This document shows positions 17,026 through 25,437 of a stretch of 64,000 nucleotides of DNA, piece after piece (positions within the stretch are counted from its first letter, which is position 1; each line of letters opens with the position of its first letter). The notes beneath the pieces are model-generated. The model ran no database searches, was not told the DNA's origin, and saw only the letters and a list, made by a program, of their open reading frames with translations. Both the position numbers and the translations under genes were made by a program. The DNA is taken from contig CAZVFD010000005.1 in the NCBI GenBank assembly GCA_964625465.1, positions 5,176-69,175 of the forward strand. The letters run 5' to 3'. This stretch comes from CAZLFQ01 sp964625465 (GTDB lineage: Bacteria; Pseudomonadota; Alphaproteobacteria; Rickettsiales; Midichloriaceae).

Positions 17026-19065
17026 GACGGTCAAACACCTTTAGTAAAAGCGGTATTAGAAGGTAATACTGAGGCAGTCAAACTGCTTCTAGATAAAGGT
17101 GCGGATGTTAATTTGGCAGATAAAAATGGCAACACTCCACTTATTTATGGATGTATCTTAAATAAGCCTGAAATCATAAATGCACTATTAGCTAGACCTG
17201 AATTAAACATACGTAAAAAGAATAAAGCAGGGGCAACTGCATATATGCATGCTGCTATTCAGAAAAGTCCTCCTCCAATGGAAGGTGAAGTTCTTAATCC
17301 AGATCAAATGTGGACAGGCAACCCAGAAATTTTGAAAGCTTTGATCTCAAGGGGAGCAGAACCGGTGTTTGGAGAGTACTACAAAGGAATCGGTGAAAAA
17401 ATGCAATATATAGCGATTGAGGCTGCAGGAACTAGCTTGGTTGGATCAATCACATCTAGAATATTGGGATCAGATTCAATTACTGCCCAAAGTATTAAAA
17501 TCACTGCGGCTTCTCGGGCAGCGATGCAAACTTACAAGGCTGTTTCAATTTCAACTGAGAAGAGTATTAAAAAATTACTTTCTGGGTCTAAGACAAATAG
17601 CGCCGAAATTGATCTAGAAAATCAGTGTATGATTGGAGCGATGTCTGTGGGTAGGTTTGGCAGGGTATATCATGGTGAGAACTTAATAAAATATCTCGCT
17701 ACTCAAGAAAACTTCGAAAATGCTGAGAACTCTATTTATTCTAATGAACAATTGAAAGCCAAAATAGAAGATTTATCAAAAGCACAAAGAGCTGAATTCC
17801 ACGAAACTTTACAAGCAAGATATGCACGTATACAAACTGCATTGGCTTCAAGATTCATGCCTTTTTGGACTAGGTCAACATTGAATAAAATCCAAAAGGA
17901 AATACTTGCCGCTGATGCTGAAATTTTTCTAAAACAAGATAATACTCATATCTCGGAAAAACTTAAAGATACATTCTCAATGTTGAAAGGGACAGCAAGA
18001 GATAGATTTATTGTTGGAATGCTTACTACTGAAAACAATAAAGAGTACAAGGAGTTCAAACAACTGCTTGATGATATCCTGAAACAAAAAGTTTATGTGC
18101 CCGCTAACGTTATGTACGATGCTTTAGAATTCAACAAGCGCTATAAGCAACTAGTTCAGCAGCAAAAAAATCCTAGCCTACTACGAAGAGTATTTGGCTT
18201 TACATTCTTGAGAAGCCCAGACATTAAAAAAACTCAAACAATATGTAACGAAGCGAGACAACCTGAGTTAAGAAAATTTGAAGTTAGTATCTCTAGGGAC
18301 AATTTAGTACCAATCTCGAAGGCAGGTGCTGGTAAAGAAAATAATATTCAAAATGTTGGAACTGCTGTCACGATGCTCGGTAATTTGACTGGTCAAAAGC
18401 CTGAAGATGTTGCAAATGGTATAGCACGTGCATGTGGTAAAATTGCAGGAATTGGTTCTGGCGTAGCTACCTATGCTATAATGGATTTGGACCATGTATA
18501 TAAAATGTCTATGATTGCTAGTACCGCAGGTGGAGTTGCACTAAGCGTTGCTGGTGTTGTCTCATCATTTGTTAAAACAGCATATAGCTATACTCCAGAC
18601 ATTACTCCAACTAGATTAGCTGTTGGCTTCGGGGCAGCTGCAATTGCTGTAGGTGGGTATATGCTGTATTCACGCTCTGGTAGCAAAATGGCAGGGAAAG
18701 CAGATGGAGAGCAAGCGTTCGTACCAAATACTTTAGCTGATTTATCTAACCCTGAGTGTAAAAAAGATGCAGCAGCTAAATACTTAGGTGAAAAAGCAAG
18801 TGCACTTAAGGTTGAGGGAATTATTCCTGAAGCTAAACTAAGTGCTGCTGTATATGCTCCCAGCATACTGGATATTGATGTCAGTAAGCAGTTGCCTATT
18901 ACACGTTACGACTTCGCGCAGCAAGTATTAGCTGGGACGTCGCTTGCGGGATATGTTGAATCCAATAAGGCTATTGTAGACAGCAAAAAAGTAGTGCACA
19001 AGGTTATGGAAGTAGAAGCTGAAAAAGATAAGTCTAAAGGTGCAAGTGCTCTTGATGTGGGATAA
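17026..19065 (+). CDS. Giant ankyrin-repeat protein, C-terminal part (begins at assembly gap)
   Basis: These 679 residues continue the same gene. The first codons after the gap give DGQTPLVKAVLEGN, then LLLDKGADVN and NGNTPLIYGC: two textbook ankyrin repeats that follow on from the pre-gap repeats. After about residue 115 the repeats stop and a helical region follows. Hydrophobic stretches rich in Gly and Ala lie at roughly 475-490, 500-516 and 531-548, suggesting membrane insertion or a coiled hydrophobic core near the C-terminus. No independent start codon with a ribosome site is visible, so I treat it as the second half of one protein and not as a separate gene. Confidence 0.83.
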   Translation, partial: DGQTPLVKAVLEGNTEAVKLLLDKGADVNLADKNGNTPLIYGCILNKPEIINALLARPELNIRKKNKAGATAYMHAAIQKSPPPMEGEVLNPDQMWTGNPEILKALISRGAEPVFGEYYKGIGEKMQYIAIEAAGTSLVGSITSRILGSDSITAQSIKITAASRAAMQTYKAVSISTEKSIKKLLSGSKTNSAEIDLENQCMIGAMSVGRFGRVYHGENLIKYLATQENFENAENSIYSNEQLKAKIEDLSKAQRAEFHETLQARYARIQTALASRFMPFWTRSTLNKIQKEILAADAEIFLKQDNTHISEKLKDTFSMLKGTARDRFIVGMLTTENNKEYKEFKQLLDDILKQKVYVPANVMYDALEFNKRYKQLVQQQKNPSLLRRVFGFTFLRSPDIKKTQTICNEARQPELRKFEVSISRDNLVPISKAGAGKENNIQNVGTAVTMLGNLTGQKPEDVANGIARACGKIAGIGSGVATYAIMDLDHVYKMSMIASTAGGVALSVAGVVSSFVKTAYSYTPDITPTRLAVGFGAAAIAVGGYMLYSRSGSKMAGKADGEQAFVPNTLADLSNPECKKDAAAKYLGEKASALKVEGIIPEAKLSAAVYAPSILDIDVSKQLPITRYDFAQQVLAGTSLAGYVESNKAIVDSKKVVHKVMEVEAEKDKSKGASALDVG

Positions 19066-19129
19066 TAATATAATTGCAAAAATTATCAGAACTATTAAGC
19101 TATACTACGTGGTTTGATGAATGAGATAT

Positions 19130-19783
19130 ATGAAGTTTTTTTTAGACACCTGTGATATTGGTGAGATTGAGCATTTGCACTCTATTGGAATGGTTGATGG
19201 CGTTACTACAAATCCCACTATTATAGCAAAATCAGGTCAGGATTTTTTTTCGGTTTTAAAACAAATTTGTAAAATTGTTAAAACGTCGGTCAGTGCTGAA
19301 GTGATTGCTACAGATCATAAAGGGATGCTTCGAGAAGCCGAGGCGTTGCTCAAAATTGGCAAGCAAATAACCATCAAGGTGCCAATGACATGGGAAGGGC
19401 TAAAAGCATGTAAGCAGCTATCAAAAGAAGGACACAAAGTAAATGTGACTTTATGCTTTACTCCTGCTCAAGCATTACTTGCGGCTAAAGCTGGCGCAAA
19501 ATACGTATCACCATTTGTCGGTAGGTTAGACGATATTGGGCAGAATGGAATGCAACTGATCGCCGAGATATGTCAGATTTTTAATCAGTACCCCGAGCTT
19601 TCAACTGAAGTGCTCGTAGCTTCGGTAAGAAATGTTAATCATATGATTGAAGCCGCAAAATTAGGCGCAGATGTTGCTACAGCACCTCCAAAGGTTATAC
19701 GCGAGATGATAAACCATCCGCTTACAGACAAAGGGATAGCCATGTTTTTAAAAGACTGGGAACAGGTGGGACAAAAAGTATGA
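19130..19783 (+). CDS. tal: Transaldolase (small, FSA/TalC-type)
   Basis: Transaldolase moves dihydroxyacetone units between sugar phosphates in the pentose phosphate pathway. The 217-residue protein begins MKFFLDTCDIGEI, the usual family start, so I prefer this ATG over one three codons earlier (19121). GVTTNPTI, the Schiff-base lysine in ITIKVPMTWEG, VNVTLCFTPAQA and YVSPFVGRLDDIG are all present. The small size fits the FSA/TalC subgroup used as true transaldolase in many bacteria. Its stop overlaps the flgB start (ATGA), an unexpected coupling of metabolism to flagellar rod genes. Confidence 0.94.
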   Translation: MKFFLDTCDIGEIEHLHSIGMVDGVTTNPTIIAKSGQDFFSVLKQICKIVKTSVSAEVIATDHKGMLREAEALLKIGKQITIKVPMTWEGLKACKQLSKEGHKVNVTLCFTPAQALLAAKAGAKYVSPFVGRLDDIGQNGMQLIAEICQIFNQYPELSTEVLVASVRNVNHMIEAAKLGADVATAPPKVIREMINHPLTDKGIAMFLKDWEQVGQKV

Positions 19784-20196
19784 AACATTTATTAACAGTG
19801 TTATTGTTAATACCTATCTCTTTACAAGCATCAGAGCTTGATAGTTTTTACGATCAAATGCGGTTTTTGGCGCAGCGTGATAAAATTATTTCAGAAAATA
19901 TCGCTAATGCAGACACACCAAAATATCAACCTAAAGATTTAAGAAAAAAAAGCTCCAAAGACGCAGATATGAATATGTCAGTAACACACCCAGGGCATAT
20001 GGATTTAGACGGAGGTACAGGTAACTTTGAGCTGACGAAAGCAGAGATTCTTGAGATGAAACCAAATGGAAATGCTGTAACTTTGGAAAATGAAATGCTC
20101 AAAAAATCTGAAAACTCCTTGCGCTTGATGGAAGCAACAAATCTGTATAACAAATCGAGACTAATGTTGAAAACTGCAATCAACGGTAGCAAATGA
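19780..20196 (+). CDS. flgB: Flagellar basal-body rod protein FlgB with signal-peptide-like N-terminus
   Basis: FlgB is a proximal rod subunit of the flagellar basal body. The conserved N-terminal rod motif NIANADTPKY is at residues 40-49 and the C-terminal helix LYNKSRLMLKTAING is typical. It is unusual in starting with MKHLLTVLLLIPISLQA, a positively charged start, a hydrophobic core and a plausible cleavage point after Ala17, directly ahead of the normal FlgB start (SELDSFYDQM). Canonical FlgB lacks a Sec signal and leaves by the flagellar export gate. It overlaps tal and flgC by four bases each. Confidence 0.93.
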   Translation: MKHLLTVLLLIPISLQASELDSFYDQMRFLAQRDKIISENIANADTPKYQPKDLRKKSSKDADMNMSVTHPGHMDLDGGTGNFELTKAEILEMKPNGNAVTLENEMLKKSENSLRLMEATNLYNKSRLMLKTAINGSK

Positions 20197-20660
20197 TTAG
20201 GATCGCCATTACACTGTTACTTTTTATTTTTCCATTTACCGCAATGGCTACTGATAGTCTGACGGCATCGCAAAGAATTTCTGCACATGGGATGAGGGCA
20301 CAGAGCGAAAGGCTTAAAGTTATCTCCCAAAACATTGCAAATGCAAATTCCACAGGGAAAAGCCCTACCGAAGAACCGTATAGACGTAAAATGCCACTTA
20401 TCAAATCACAGTATGATCAAAGCATTAAGTCTGATATGGTTAAGGTAGATAAAATCATTAGAGATAAATCAGAATTTAAGTTAAGATATGAGCCACATCA
20501 TCCTGCTGCAGATAAGAATGGCTATGTTCGCTATCCAAACATAGATATTCCACTCGAAACAGTAGATGCGAAAGAGGCTCAGAGGACTTATGAAGCTAAT
20601 ATGAGTGCTTTGGAAATTGCAAAATCTAACCAAGTACGCTTAATTGAGGCATTGAAATAA
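20193..20660 (+). CDS. flgC: Flagellar basal-body rod protein FlgC with signal-peptide-like N-terminus
   Basis: FlgC is a rod subunit partnering FlgB. The 155-residue protein has the rod motif ISQNIANANSTG (around 44-55), GYVRYPNIDIP and a C-terminal EAQRTYEANMSALEIAKS helix, as in the family. Like FlgB it starts with a predicted Sec signal: MIRIAITLLLFIFPFTAMA with an AMA cleavage motif at 17-19, followed directly by the normal N-terminal helix. The start overlaps the flgB stop (ATGA), and fliE begins immediately after the stop codon. The order flgB-flgC-fliE is the conserved basal-body order. Confidence 0.94.
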   Translation: MIRIAITLLLFIFPFTAMATDSLTASQRISAHGMRAQSERLKVISQNIANANSTGKSPTEEPYRRKMPLIKSQYDQSIKSDMVKVDKIIRDKSEFKLRYEPHHPAADKNGYVRYPNIDIPLETVDAKEAQRTYEANMSALEIAKSNQVRLIEALK

Positions 20661-21074
20661 ATGGCTATAGAAAGTATTCAGGCGATACAAGCTTATAATA
20701 AGGTTCTTAAGGCGAGCCAAGGGATAAAGCCGCAAGAATCTTTGCGTGCTGCGGAGAATACAATGAACGTTCTGCGTGCGGGGGATAACTTAGAAGTTGT
20801 ATCAATAGGGAAGCAAGGTTCTCCTGTTAGACTCTTTCCTGAGGTTTTGGGCGATGTTGTAAAAGAACAAACGAAAAAAATTAAGTTTGCTGATAGAAGA
20901 GTCAAGAACTTAGTTTCTTCTGAAGATGAAGAAGGTGGTAGCTCTTCAGGTGGGGGCGATTTAATTGAGATCATGGCAGCAGTCAATGAATCTGAAATGG
21001 CACTACAAATAGTAGTCGCTGCTCGCGATAGGTTTATTAATTCCTATCAAGAAATCATGAAAATGCCACTGTAA
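20661..21074 (+). CDS. fliE: Flagellar hook-basal body complex protein FliE
   Basis: FliE links the MS ring to the proximal rod. The C-terminal half contains the family signature (AAVNESEMALQIVVAARD, then SYQEIMKMPL at the end). At 137 residues it is longer than the usual roughly 105. The extra length is a variable segment about 40-90 with an acidic and Ser/Gly-rich stretch (EDEEGGSSSGGG). Unlike FlgB and FlgC it has no signal-peptide-like start. It begins at the base after the flgC stop codon. Confidence 0.9.
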   Translation: MAIESIQAIQAYNKVLKASQGIKPQESLRAAENTMNVLRAGDNLEVVSIGKQGSPVRLFPEVLGDVVKEQTKKIKFADRRVKNLVSSEDEEGGSSSGGGDLIEIMAAVNESEMALQIVVAARDRFINSYQEIMKMPL

Positions 21075-21102
21075 AATCTATAAATTAAATTTAGAGGAAG
21101 TA

Positions 21103-21861
21103 ATGAAAAAATTCTTATTGTTTTTTTTGGTTATACTGGTTTCGCTGATTGTGGGACTTTATACTTATCTTGATCTATTAGCAGAAAAGGCAATTGAGAA
21201 GTATGGCCTGCAAGCTCTGGGGGTTCCAGTGACTGTTGGTAAAATTAGCGTGAAGTTGCAAGAAGGCAAATTTACATTTAAAGATGTGAAGATTCAAAAT
21301 CCAGAAGGGTTCAAGTATGCAAACGCTGTTGAAATTGGACAACTAAACGCACAAATAGAATTGAAGAGTCTATTAGAGAAGGTGGTTATTATTCATGCAA
21401 TTAATATTAATAACCCTAATATTTTTTATGAGATAGGAGTGGGTGGTGATAATATAAAACAACTCAAAAAAAATACTGCAGCTAGTAAAAATACCGCAGC
21501 AAAGACTTCTTCTGCAAATGATACAAAATCAGTAGGCGCCGAATCTAAAAAAATCATTATTAGTAAGCTTTTTATTAATAAGGCAAAAGTAAATGCAGTG
21601 GTTGAACATGTTACAGAAAAGTCTTTAACCTTGCCAGATATATATATTCAGAATATTGGAAAAGATTCTAATGGTGTTACAGTTGAAAATGCAGCAGATC
21701 AGGTCTTGCGTGAACTCACCAAAGCAATTTCTAAGGTTAATATTCAGACCTTGATAAATGATATACTCAATATTCCAAATAATCTTGATGGGGTAAAATC
21801 TCAAATCCAAGATCAAGTTGATGGTATTAAAAGCGATCTTAACAAATTATTTAGTAAGTAA
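21103..21861 (+). CDS. AsmA-like single-pass membrane protein
   Basis: This 252-residue protein has an N-terminal membrane anchor (residues 3-24) and a region resembling the start of AsmA/DUF748 proteins. The segments TVGKISVKLQEGKFTFKDV and IQNPEGF are the typical VTVGKVSLNLxxG and IxNPxGF patterns. An Ala/Lys/Thr-rich linker (about 125-150) and a C-terminal amphipathic region follow. AsmA-type proteins act in envelope lipid transport; this one is much shorter than AsmA itself. GAGGAAG precedes the ATG. The SbtA-like permease starts right after its stop codon. Confidence 0.68.
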   Translation: MKKFLLFFLVILVSLIVGLYTYLDLLAEKAIEKYGLQALGVPVTVGKISVKLQEGKFTFKDVKIQNPEGFKYANAVEIGQLNAQIELKSLLEKVVIIHAININNPNIFYEIGVGGDNIKQLKKNTAASKNTAAKTSSANDTKSVGAESKKIIISKLFINKAKVNAVVEHVTEKSLTLPDIYIQNIGKDSNGVTVENAADQVLRELTKAISKVNIQTLINDILNIPNNLDGVKSQIQDQVDGIKSDLNKLFSK

Positions 21862-22845
21862 ATGTTTTTTGATTTAATTGGCAGCAATCTTATATCTCCA
21901 CCTATTTTGTTTTTCATCTTGGGAATCGGAGCGGGTTTTATAAAATCTGATTTAGACATTCCAAAAAGTATTAGCAGATATTTATCGATCTATTTGATGA
22001 TGTCCATAGGCTTCAAAGGTGGAGTGGTAATAGCGAATGAGCCACATTTCTCTTGGAACATATTAGTTCTTATGCTTGCTGGAGTATTGGCAAGCTTTGT
22101 AATGCCATTTTTGGGATACGTTCTGCTTACCAAAACTACAAGGCTAGATAAGGTTACGGCATCAGCTGTTGCTGCACATTATGGATCAATAAGTCTAGTT
22201 ACGTTTGTGACCGCTACATCATTTCTCAAAAAGCAGCAGATAGATTTTGACGGATATATCGTGGCAGTATTAGCTTTGATGGAAGCCCCAGCAATTTTAT
22301 CGGGTCTTTATATCGCGCATCGTGCGGCACCTAAAACATTAGCTTATGGCAAAAAAGTAAATAGCAAATTAGCTAGAGATATATTTACGAATGGGGCAAT
22401 TCTATTGTTGTTTGGTTCTTTTATTATTGGGCTTATTACGGGTCAAAGAGGTTATGATCAATTAGAAGGGTTCCTAATAACACCATTTTATGGGATCTTG
22501 ACTTTATTCTTACTCGATATGGGAATTGTGGTTTCAAAACAGATGCATAATGTTCCTAAGCTAGAATTCAATTTGTTAGTATTTGGCATATATATGCCGA
22601 TGATTGGGGGGGCACTTGGCGTTACATCAAGCTTCCTTTTAGACTTATCTTTGGGCACTGGTATGTTGTTTACTGTGCTTTTAGCAAGCGCCTCTTACAT
22701 CGCAGTGCCTGCTGCAATGCGCCTTGCATTGCCAGACGCTAAAACTGCAATTTATTTGCCGCTCTCTTTGGCCATCACGTTTCCATTTAATATACTAATA
22801 GGAATACCATTATATTATGCAGTTTGTAGCAGGTTGCTTGGGTAA
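21862..22845 (+). CDS. SbtA-family sodium-dependent bicarbonate transporter-like permease
   Basis: This is a 327-residue integral membrane protein with about ten hydrophobic helices. The N-terminal ISPPILFFILGIGAGF and the MSIGFKGGV motif match the SbtA/DUF897 permease family. Cyanobacterial members import bicarbonate with sodium; in heterotrophs the substrate is not established. It begins immediately after the AsmA-like stop, so the two are translated together. A P-II-like SbtB partner is not seen. Confidence 0.83.
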   Translation: MFFDLIGSNLISPPILFFILGIGAGFIKSDLDIPKSISRYLSIYLMMSIGFKGGVVIANEPHFSWNILVLMLAGVLASFVMPFLGYVLLTKTTRLDKVTASAVAAHYGSISLVTFVTATSFLKKQQIDFDGYIVAVLALMEAPAILSGLYIAHRAAPKTLAYGKKVNSKLARDIFTNGAILLLFGSFIIGLITGQRGYDQLEGFLITPFYGILTLFLLDMGIVVSKQMHNVPKLEFNLLVFGIYMPMIGGALGVTSSFLLDLSLGTGMLFTVLLASASYIAVPAAMRLALPDAKTAIYLPLSLAITFPFNILIGIPLYYAVCSRLLG

Positions 22846-22857
22846 ATTTGGTGACTA

Positions 22858-22889
22858 TTAACCAAAAATTAACAGTTTTTGGTTAGAAT
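22858..22889 (+). promoter_or_regulatory. CtrA-type promoter of flgD
   Basis: The sequence reads TTAA (22858-22861), seven bases, TTAAC (22869-22873), ten bases, then TAGAAT (22884-22889): the same layout and the same -10 as at 13500-13531. The box also lies within a 10-base inverted repeat (TAACCAAAAA at 22859-22868 and TTTTTGGTTA at 22876-22885). That repeat could act as a weak terminator for the upstream permease gene. Confidence 0.65.
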
Positions 22890-22916
22890 CATATTAAATA
22901 CTGGAGAGTGTTTAGT

Positions 22917-23564
22917 ATGGTAACACCAGTTTCATCATCGCAGAGTACTACATTGTTAAGTTCTATAAAACAGCAACAGCTTGACTTCGCAGTTTTTCTA
23001 TCAGCGCAGCTCTCTAATCAAGATCCGTTATCACCAGTTTCAGTTGCCTCTATTTTGCAACAACAATTGGCTTCTGCCCAAATTCAAGGGCAACTCTTGG
23101 GAAATCTGACACTAAGTAATATAAGCAATAATAGCGTTCTAAATCTTTTGTTTAGCGTATCAAAATCAATAGGTACAAGCACTCAGTACAAAGATAATAG
23201 TTTAAATTTAGTAAACGGTTCTGGAACCATTACATACAAACTTGATAGTGCTGCTACCAAGTTAACAATCGACATTTTTGATTCTACAGGAAAGCAAATA
23301 ACAAGCTCGGCAATTTCATCTCTAGGTAATTCTGCGCCAAAAGCCAAAGGTGATAATACCTTTAATCTTAATACACTGAATACTTCATTAAATGGCAGTT
23401 ATTCCTACAGCATCACAGCTACGGATGCTAATAAGCAAGTAATTGCTGCAACTCCTTATGCAACTAGCCAAATTCAATCATCAATCCTAAATCAAGGAAG
23501 TGTATTTATAAAAATGGCAAATAACAAAGTTATAGATTCAATTGACGTGTTGCAGTTGAGTTAA
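22917..23564 (+). CDS. flgD: Flagellar hook assembly (capping) protein FlgD
   Basis: FlgD caps the growing hook and guides hook-subunit assembly. The 215-residue protein has the conserved N-terminal segment FLSAQLSNQDPLSPV followed by a Gln-rich helix, as in FlgD. The C-terminal half (about 90-190) has the expected beta-rich fold with LDSAATKLTIDIFDSTGK and LNGSYSYSITATD. I place the start at the ATG at 22917 because GGAGAG lies eight bases before it; an in-frame GTG at 22908 overlaps that site. A CtrA-type promoter precedes it. Its 3' end overlaps the converging wbpA-like gene by four bases. Confidence 0.9.
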   Translation: MVTPVSSSQSTTLLSSIKQQQLDFAVFLSAQLSNQDPLSPVSVASILQQQLASAQIQGQLLGNLTLSNISNNSVLNLLFSVSKSIGTSTQYKDNSLNLVNGSGTITYKLDSAATKLTIDIFDSTGKQITSSAISSLGNSAPKAKGDNTFNLNTLNTSLNGSYSYSITATDANKQVIAATPYATSQIQSSILNQGSVFIKMANNKVIDSIDVLQLS

Positions 23565-24871
23565 GCTCTGACAACGTTTTTAGCTTTTTTGTCAAATTTG
23601 CCACGCGTGTCGACTATTATATTCGCATTCTTTTGTATCAGCTTATAGTCAAAATCATCATGGTCAGTAAGTAATACAACCATATCATATGATTTTATCT
23701 TATTTGCAGTCAGCACAACACTCTTCATATTAAAATGATGCTTTCTCATCTTTGGAAATGTTGGAACATGCGGGTCGGAATAATCCAGTTTAGCACCCTG
23801 TGTATGTAAGATTTCCATGATTTCAATTGAAGGAGATTCTCTTGAATCTTCAATGTTTTTCTTATAGGCGATTCCTAAAACTAAAACCTTACTTCCATTT
23901 AAAGATTTTTTTTGTAAATTTAAAGCGTAAGTAATTTTGCCAATAACCCATTCATGCATAGCTGTGTTTATCTCACCCGCAAGTTCAATAAATCTTGTGT
24001 GTAAGCCATATTCCCTAGCTTTCCAGGTTAAATAAAATGGATCGATAGGAATGCAGTGCCCACCTAAACCAGGCCCAGGATAGTAAGGAGTAAATCCAAA
24101 AGGTTTTGTTGCAGCAGCATTTATAACTTCAAAAATATCTATACCCATTTTATCAGCAACAATCTTCATTTCATTAACAAGACCAATGTTTACTGACCTA
24201 TGAATATTTTCTAGAAGCTTGGTCATCTCTGCAGATTTGGTTGATGAAACGGGCACTACTTTATCAATCACACCTTTATATAAGGCAACGCCTACTTCCA
24301 AGCAATGTTTAGAATAACCACCAACGACTTTTGGAATTGTCTGGGTGCAAAAATTCTTGTTTCCTGGGTCTTCTCTTTCTGGAGAAAATACTAAGAAGAA
24401 ATCTTTACCAACTTTAAATCCTTTTTGCTCAATTCTAGGAAGTAACTCTTCATCTGTTGTTCCTGGGTAAGTAGTAGATTCTAAGGATACAACTTGACCA
24501 GCCCTGATGTAAGGACAAACATCATTATCCATAGTCCCTAAAACAAAACTCAAATCAGGTTCGCGATATTTGTTTAGTGGGGTTGGAACGCATAAAATTA
24601 TTGCATCACACTCTTTTACTAAAGAAAAATCGGCAGTAGGTTTAAAACCTTTTTTAACAGCCTTTTTAATGTGTTCAGCCTTAATGTGCTTTATATAACT
24701 TTCGCCATTATTTAGCTTTTGTACTTTTTCTTCGTCTATTTCAAACCCAATAATATTAGAAAACCCAGCTTCGCTATATCTCAATGCGAGGGGCAATCCT
24801 ACATAACCTAATCCAACAATACCTATAACTGCAGATTTGTTTTTAAAGCTTTTGACTAACTTTTCTTTCAC
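23561..24871 (-). CDS. wbpA: UDP-N-acetyl-D-glucosamine 6-dehydrogenase (WbpA-like)
   Basis: This enzyme oxidises UDP-GlcNAc to UDP-GlcNAcA with NAD. The 436-residue nucleotide-sugar dehydrogenase has a Rossmann motif GLGYVGLPLA (residues 20-29), SFSPERxDPG-like VFSPEREDPG (161-170), the catalytic cysteine Cys273 in GGHCIPIDPFY and the C-terminal LGIAYKKNIEDSRESP. It is the last gene of a five-gene minus-strand operon with WbpD-, WbpB- and WbpE-like genes. That context supports UDP-GlcNAc as substrate over UDP-glucose or UDP-ManNAc. It overlaps the upstream gene by four bases. Confidence 0.9.
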   Translation of the reverse strand: MKEKLVKSFKNKSAVIGIVGLGYVGLPLALRYSEAGFSNIIGFEIDEEKVQKLNNGESYIKHIKAEHIKKAVKKGFKPTADFSLVKECDAIILCVPTPLNKYREPDLSFVLGTMDNDVCPYIRAGQVVSLESTTYPGTTDEELLPRIEQKGFKVGKDFFLVFSPEREDPGNKNFCTQTIPKVVGGYSKHCLEVGVALYKGVIDKVVPVSSTKSAEMTKLLENIHRSVNIGLVNEMKIVADKMGIDIFEVINAAATKPFGFTPYYPGPGLGGHCIPIDPFYLTWKAREYGLHTRFIELAGEINTAMHEWVIGKITYALNLQKKSLNGSKVLVLGIAYKKNIEDSRESPSIEIMEILHTQGAKLDYSDPHVPTFPKMRKHHFNMKSVVLTANKIKSYDMVVLLTDHDDFDYKLIQKNANIIVDTRGKFDKKAKNVVRA

Positions 24872-25437
24872 TGTTTATCCTCAACTAAATTATCGTCTAC
24901 TAATTTGTATTTTTTCCCTTCTCTTGGGCACACTAAATCCTTATCAAGGATCTCTCCCGCGTGTGATACCCACCCTATTTGTCTTGCTGGCACACCAATC
25001 ATAAGTGCATGAGGCTTCACATCTTTCGTAACAACAGCACCAGCGCCAATGAATGAAAACTCGCCGATCTCTACGCCACAAACAATTGTACAATTCGCTC
25101 CTAGAGTTGCGCCTTTCTTAACCAATGTTGTTTTATATTCGTTTTTTCTTTCAACGTGTGAGCGTGGGTTCATTACATTTGTAAACACCATAGAAGGTCC
25201 ACAAAAAACATCATCTTCAATGACGACAGAATCATAAACCGAAACGTTGTTTTGGATTTTAACCGTATTGCCAATTTTAGCCTTGCCGCCAACAAAAACA
25301 TTCTGGCCGATTGAGCAATTTTTACCAATTTCAGCACCTGAAGAAATGTGTACCCAATGCCAGATTTTAGTTCCCGATCCAATTACGGTGCCCTCATCAA
25401 CTATTGCAGTTTCGTGTTTAAAATATTCGTTAGCCAT
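24868..25437 (-). CDS. wbpD: UDP-2-acetamido-3-amino-2,3-dideoxy-glucuronate N-acetyltransferase (WbpD-like)
   Basis: This 189-residue left-handed beta-helix acetyltransferase has repeated hexapeptide units (IGSGTKIWHWVHIS, IGKNCSIGQNVFVG, IGNTVKIQNNVSVY) and the WbpD-type loop GPSMVFTNVMNPRS with RKNEYKTTLVKKGATLGANC. It transfers acetyl from acetyl-CoA to the 3-amino group, giving UDP-2,3-diacetamido-2,3-dideoxy-glucuronate. It overlaps wbpB-like by eight bases and wbpA-like by four. Confidence 0.9.
   Translation of the reverse strand: MANEYFKHETAIVDEGTVIGSGTKIWHWVHISSGAEIGKNCSIGQNVFVGGKAKIGNTVKIQNNVSVYDSVVIEDDVFCGPSMVFTNVMNPRSHVERKNEYKTTLVKKGATLGANCTIVCGVEIGEFSFIGAGAVVTKDVKPHALMIGVPARQIGWVSHAGEILDKDLVCPREGKKYKLVDDNLVEDKQ

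Noticed and set aside
17008..17044. Apparent frameshift splitting the ankyrin gene into two overlapping ORFs
   Set aside because: The 10-N gap has a placeholder length. Ankyrin repeats continue on both sides and only the gap register differs, so this is an assembly effect and not a pseudogene.
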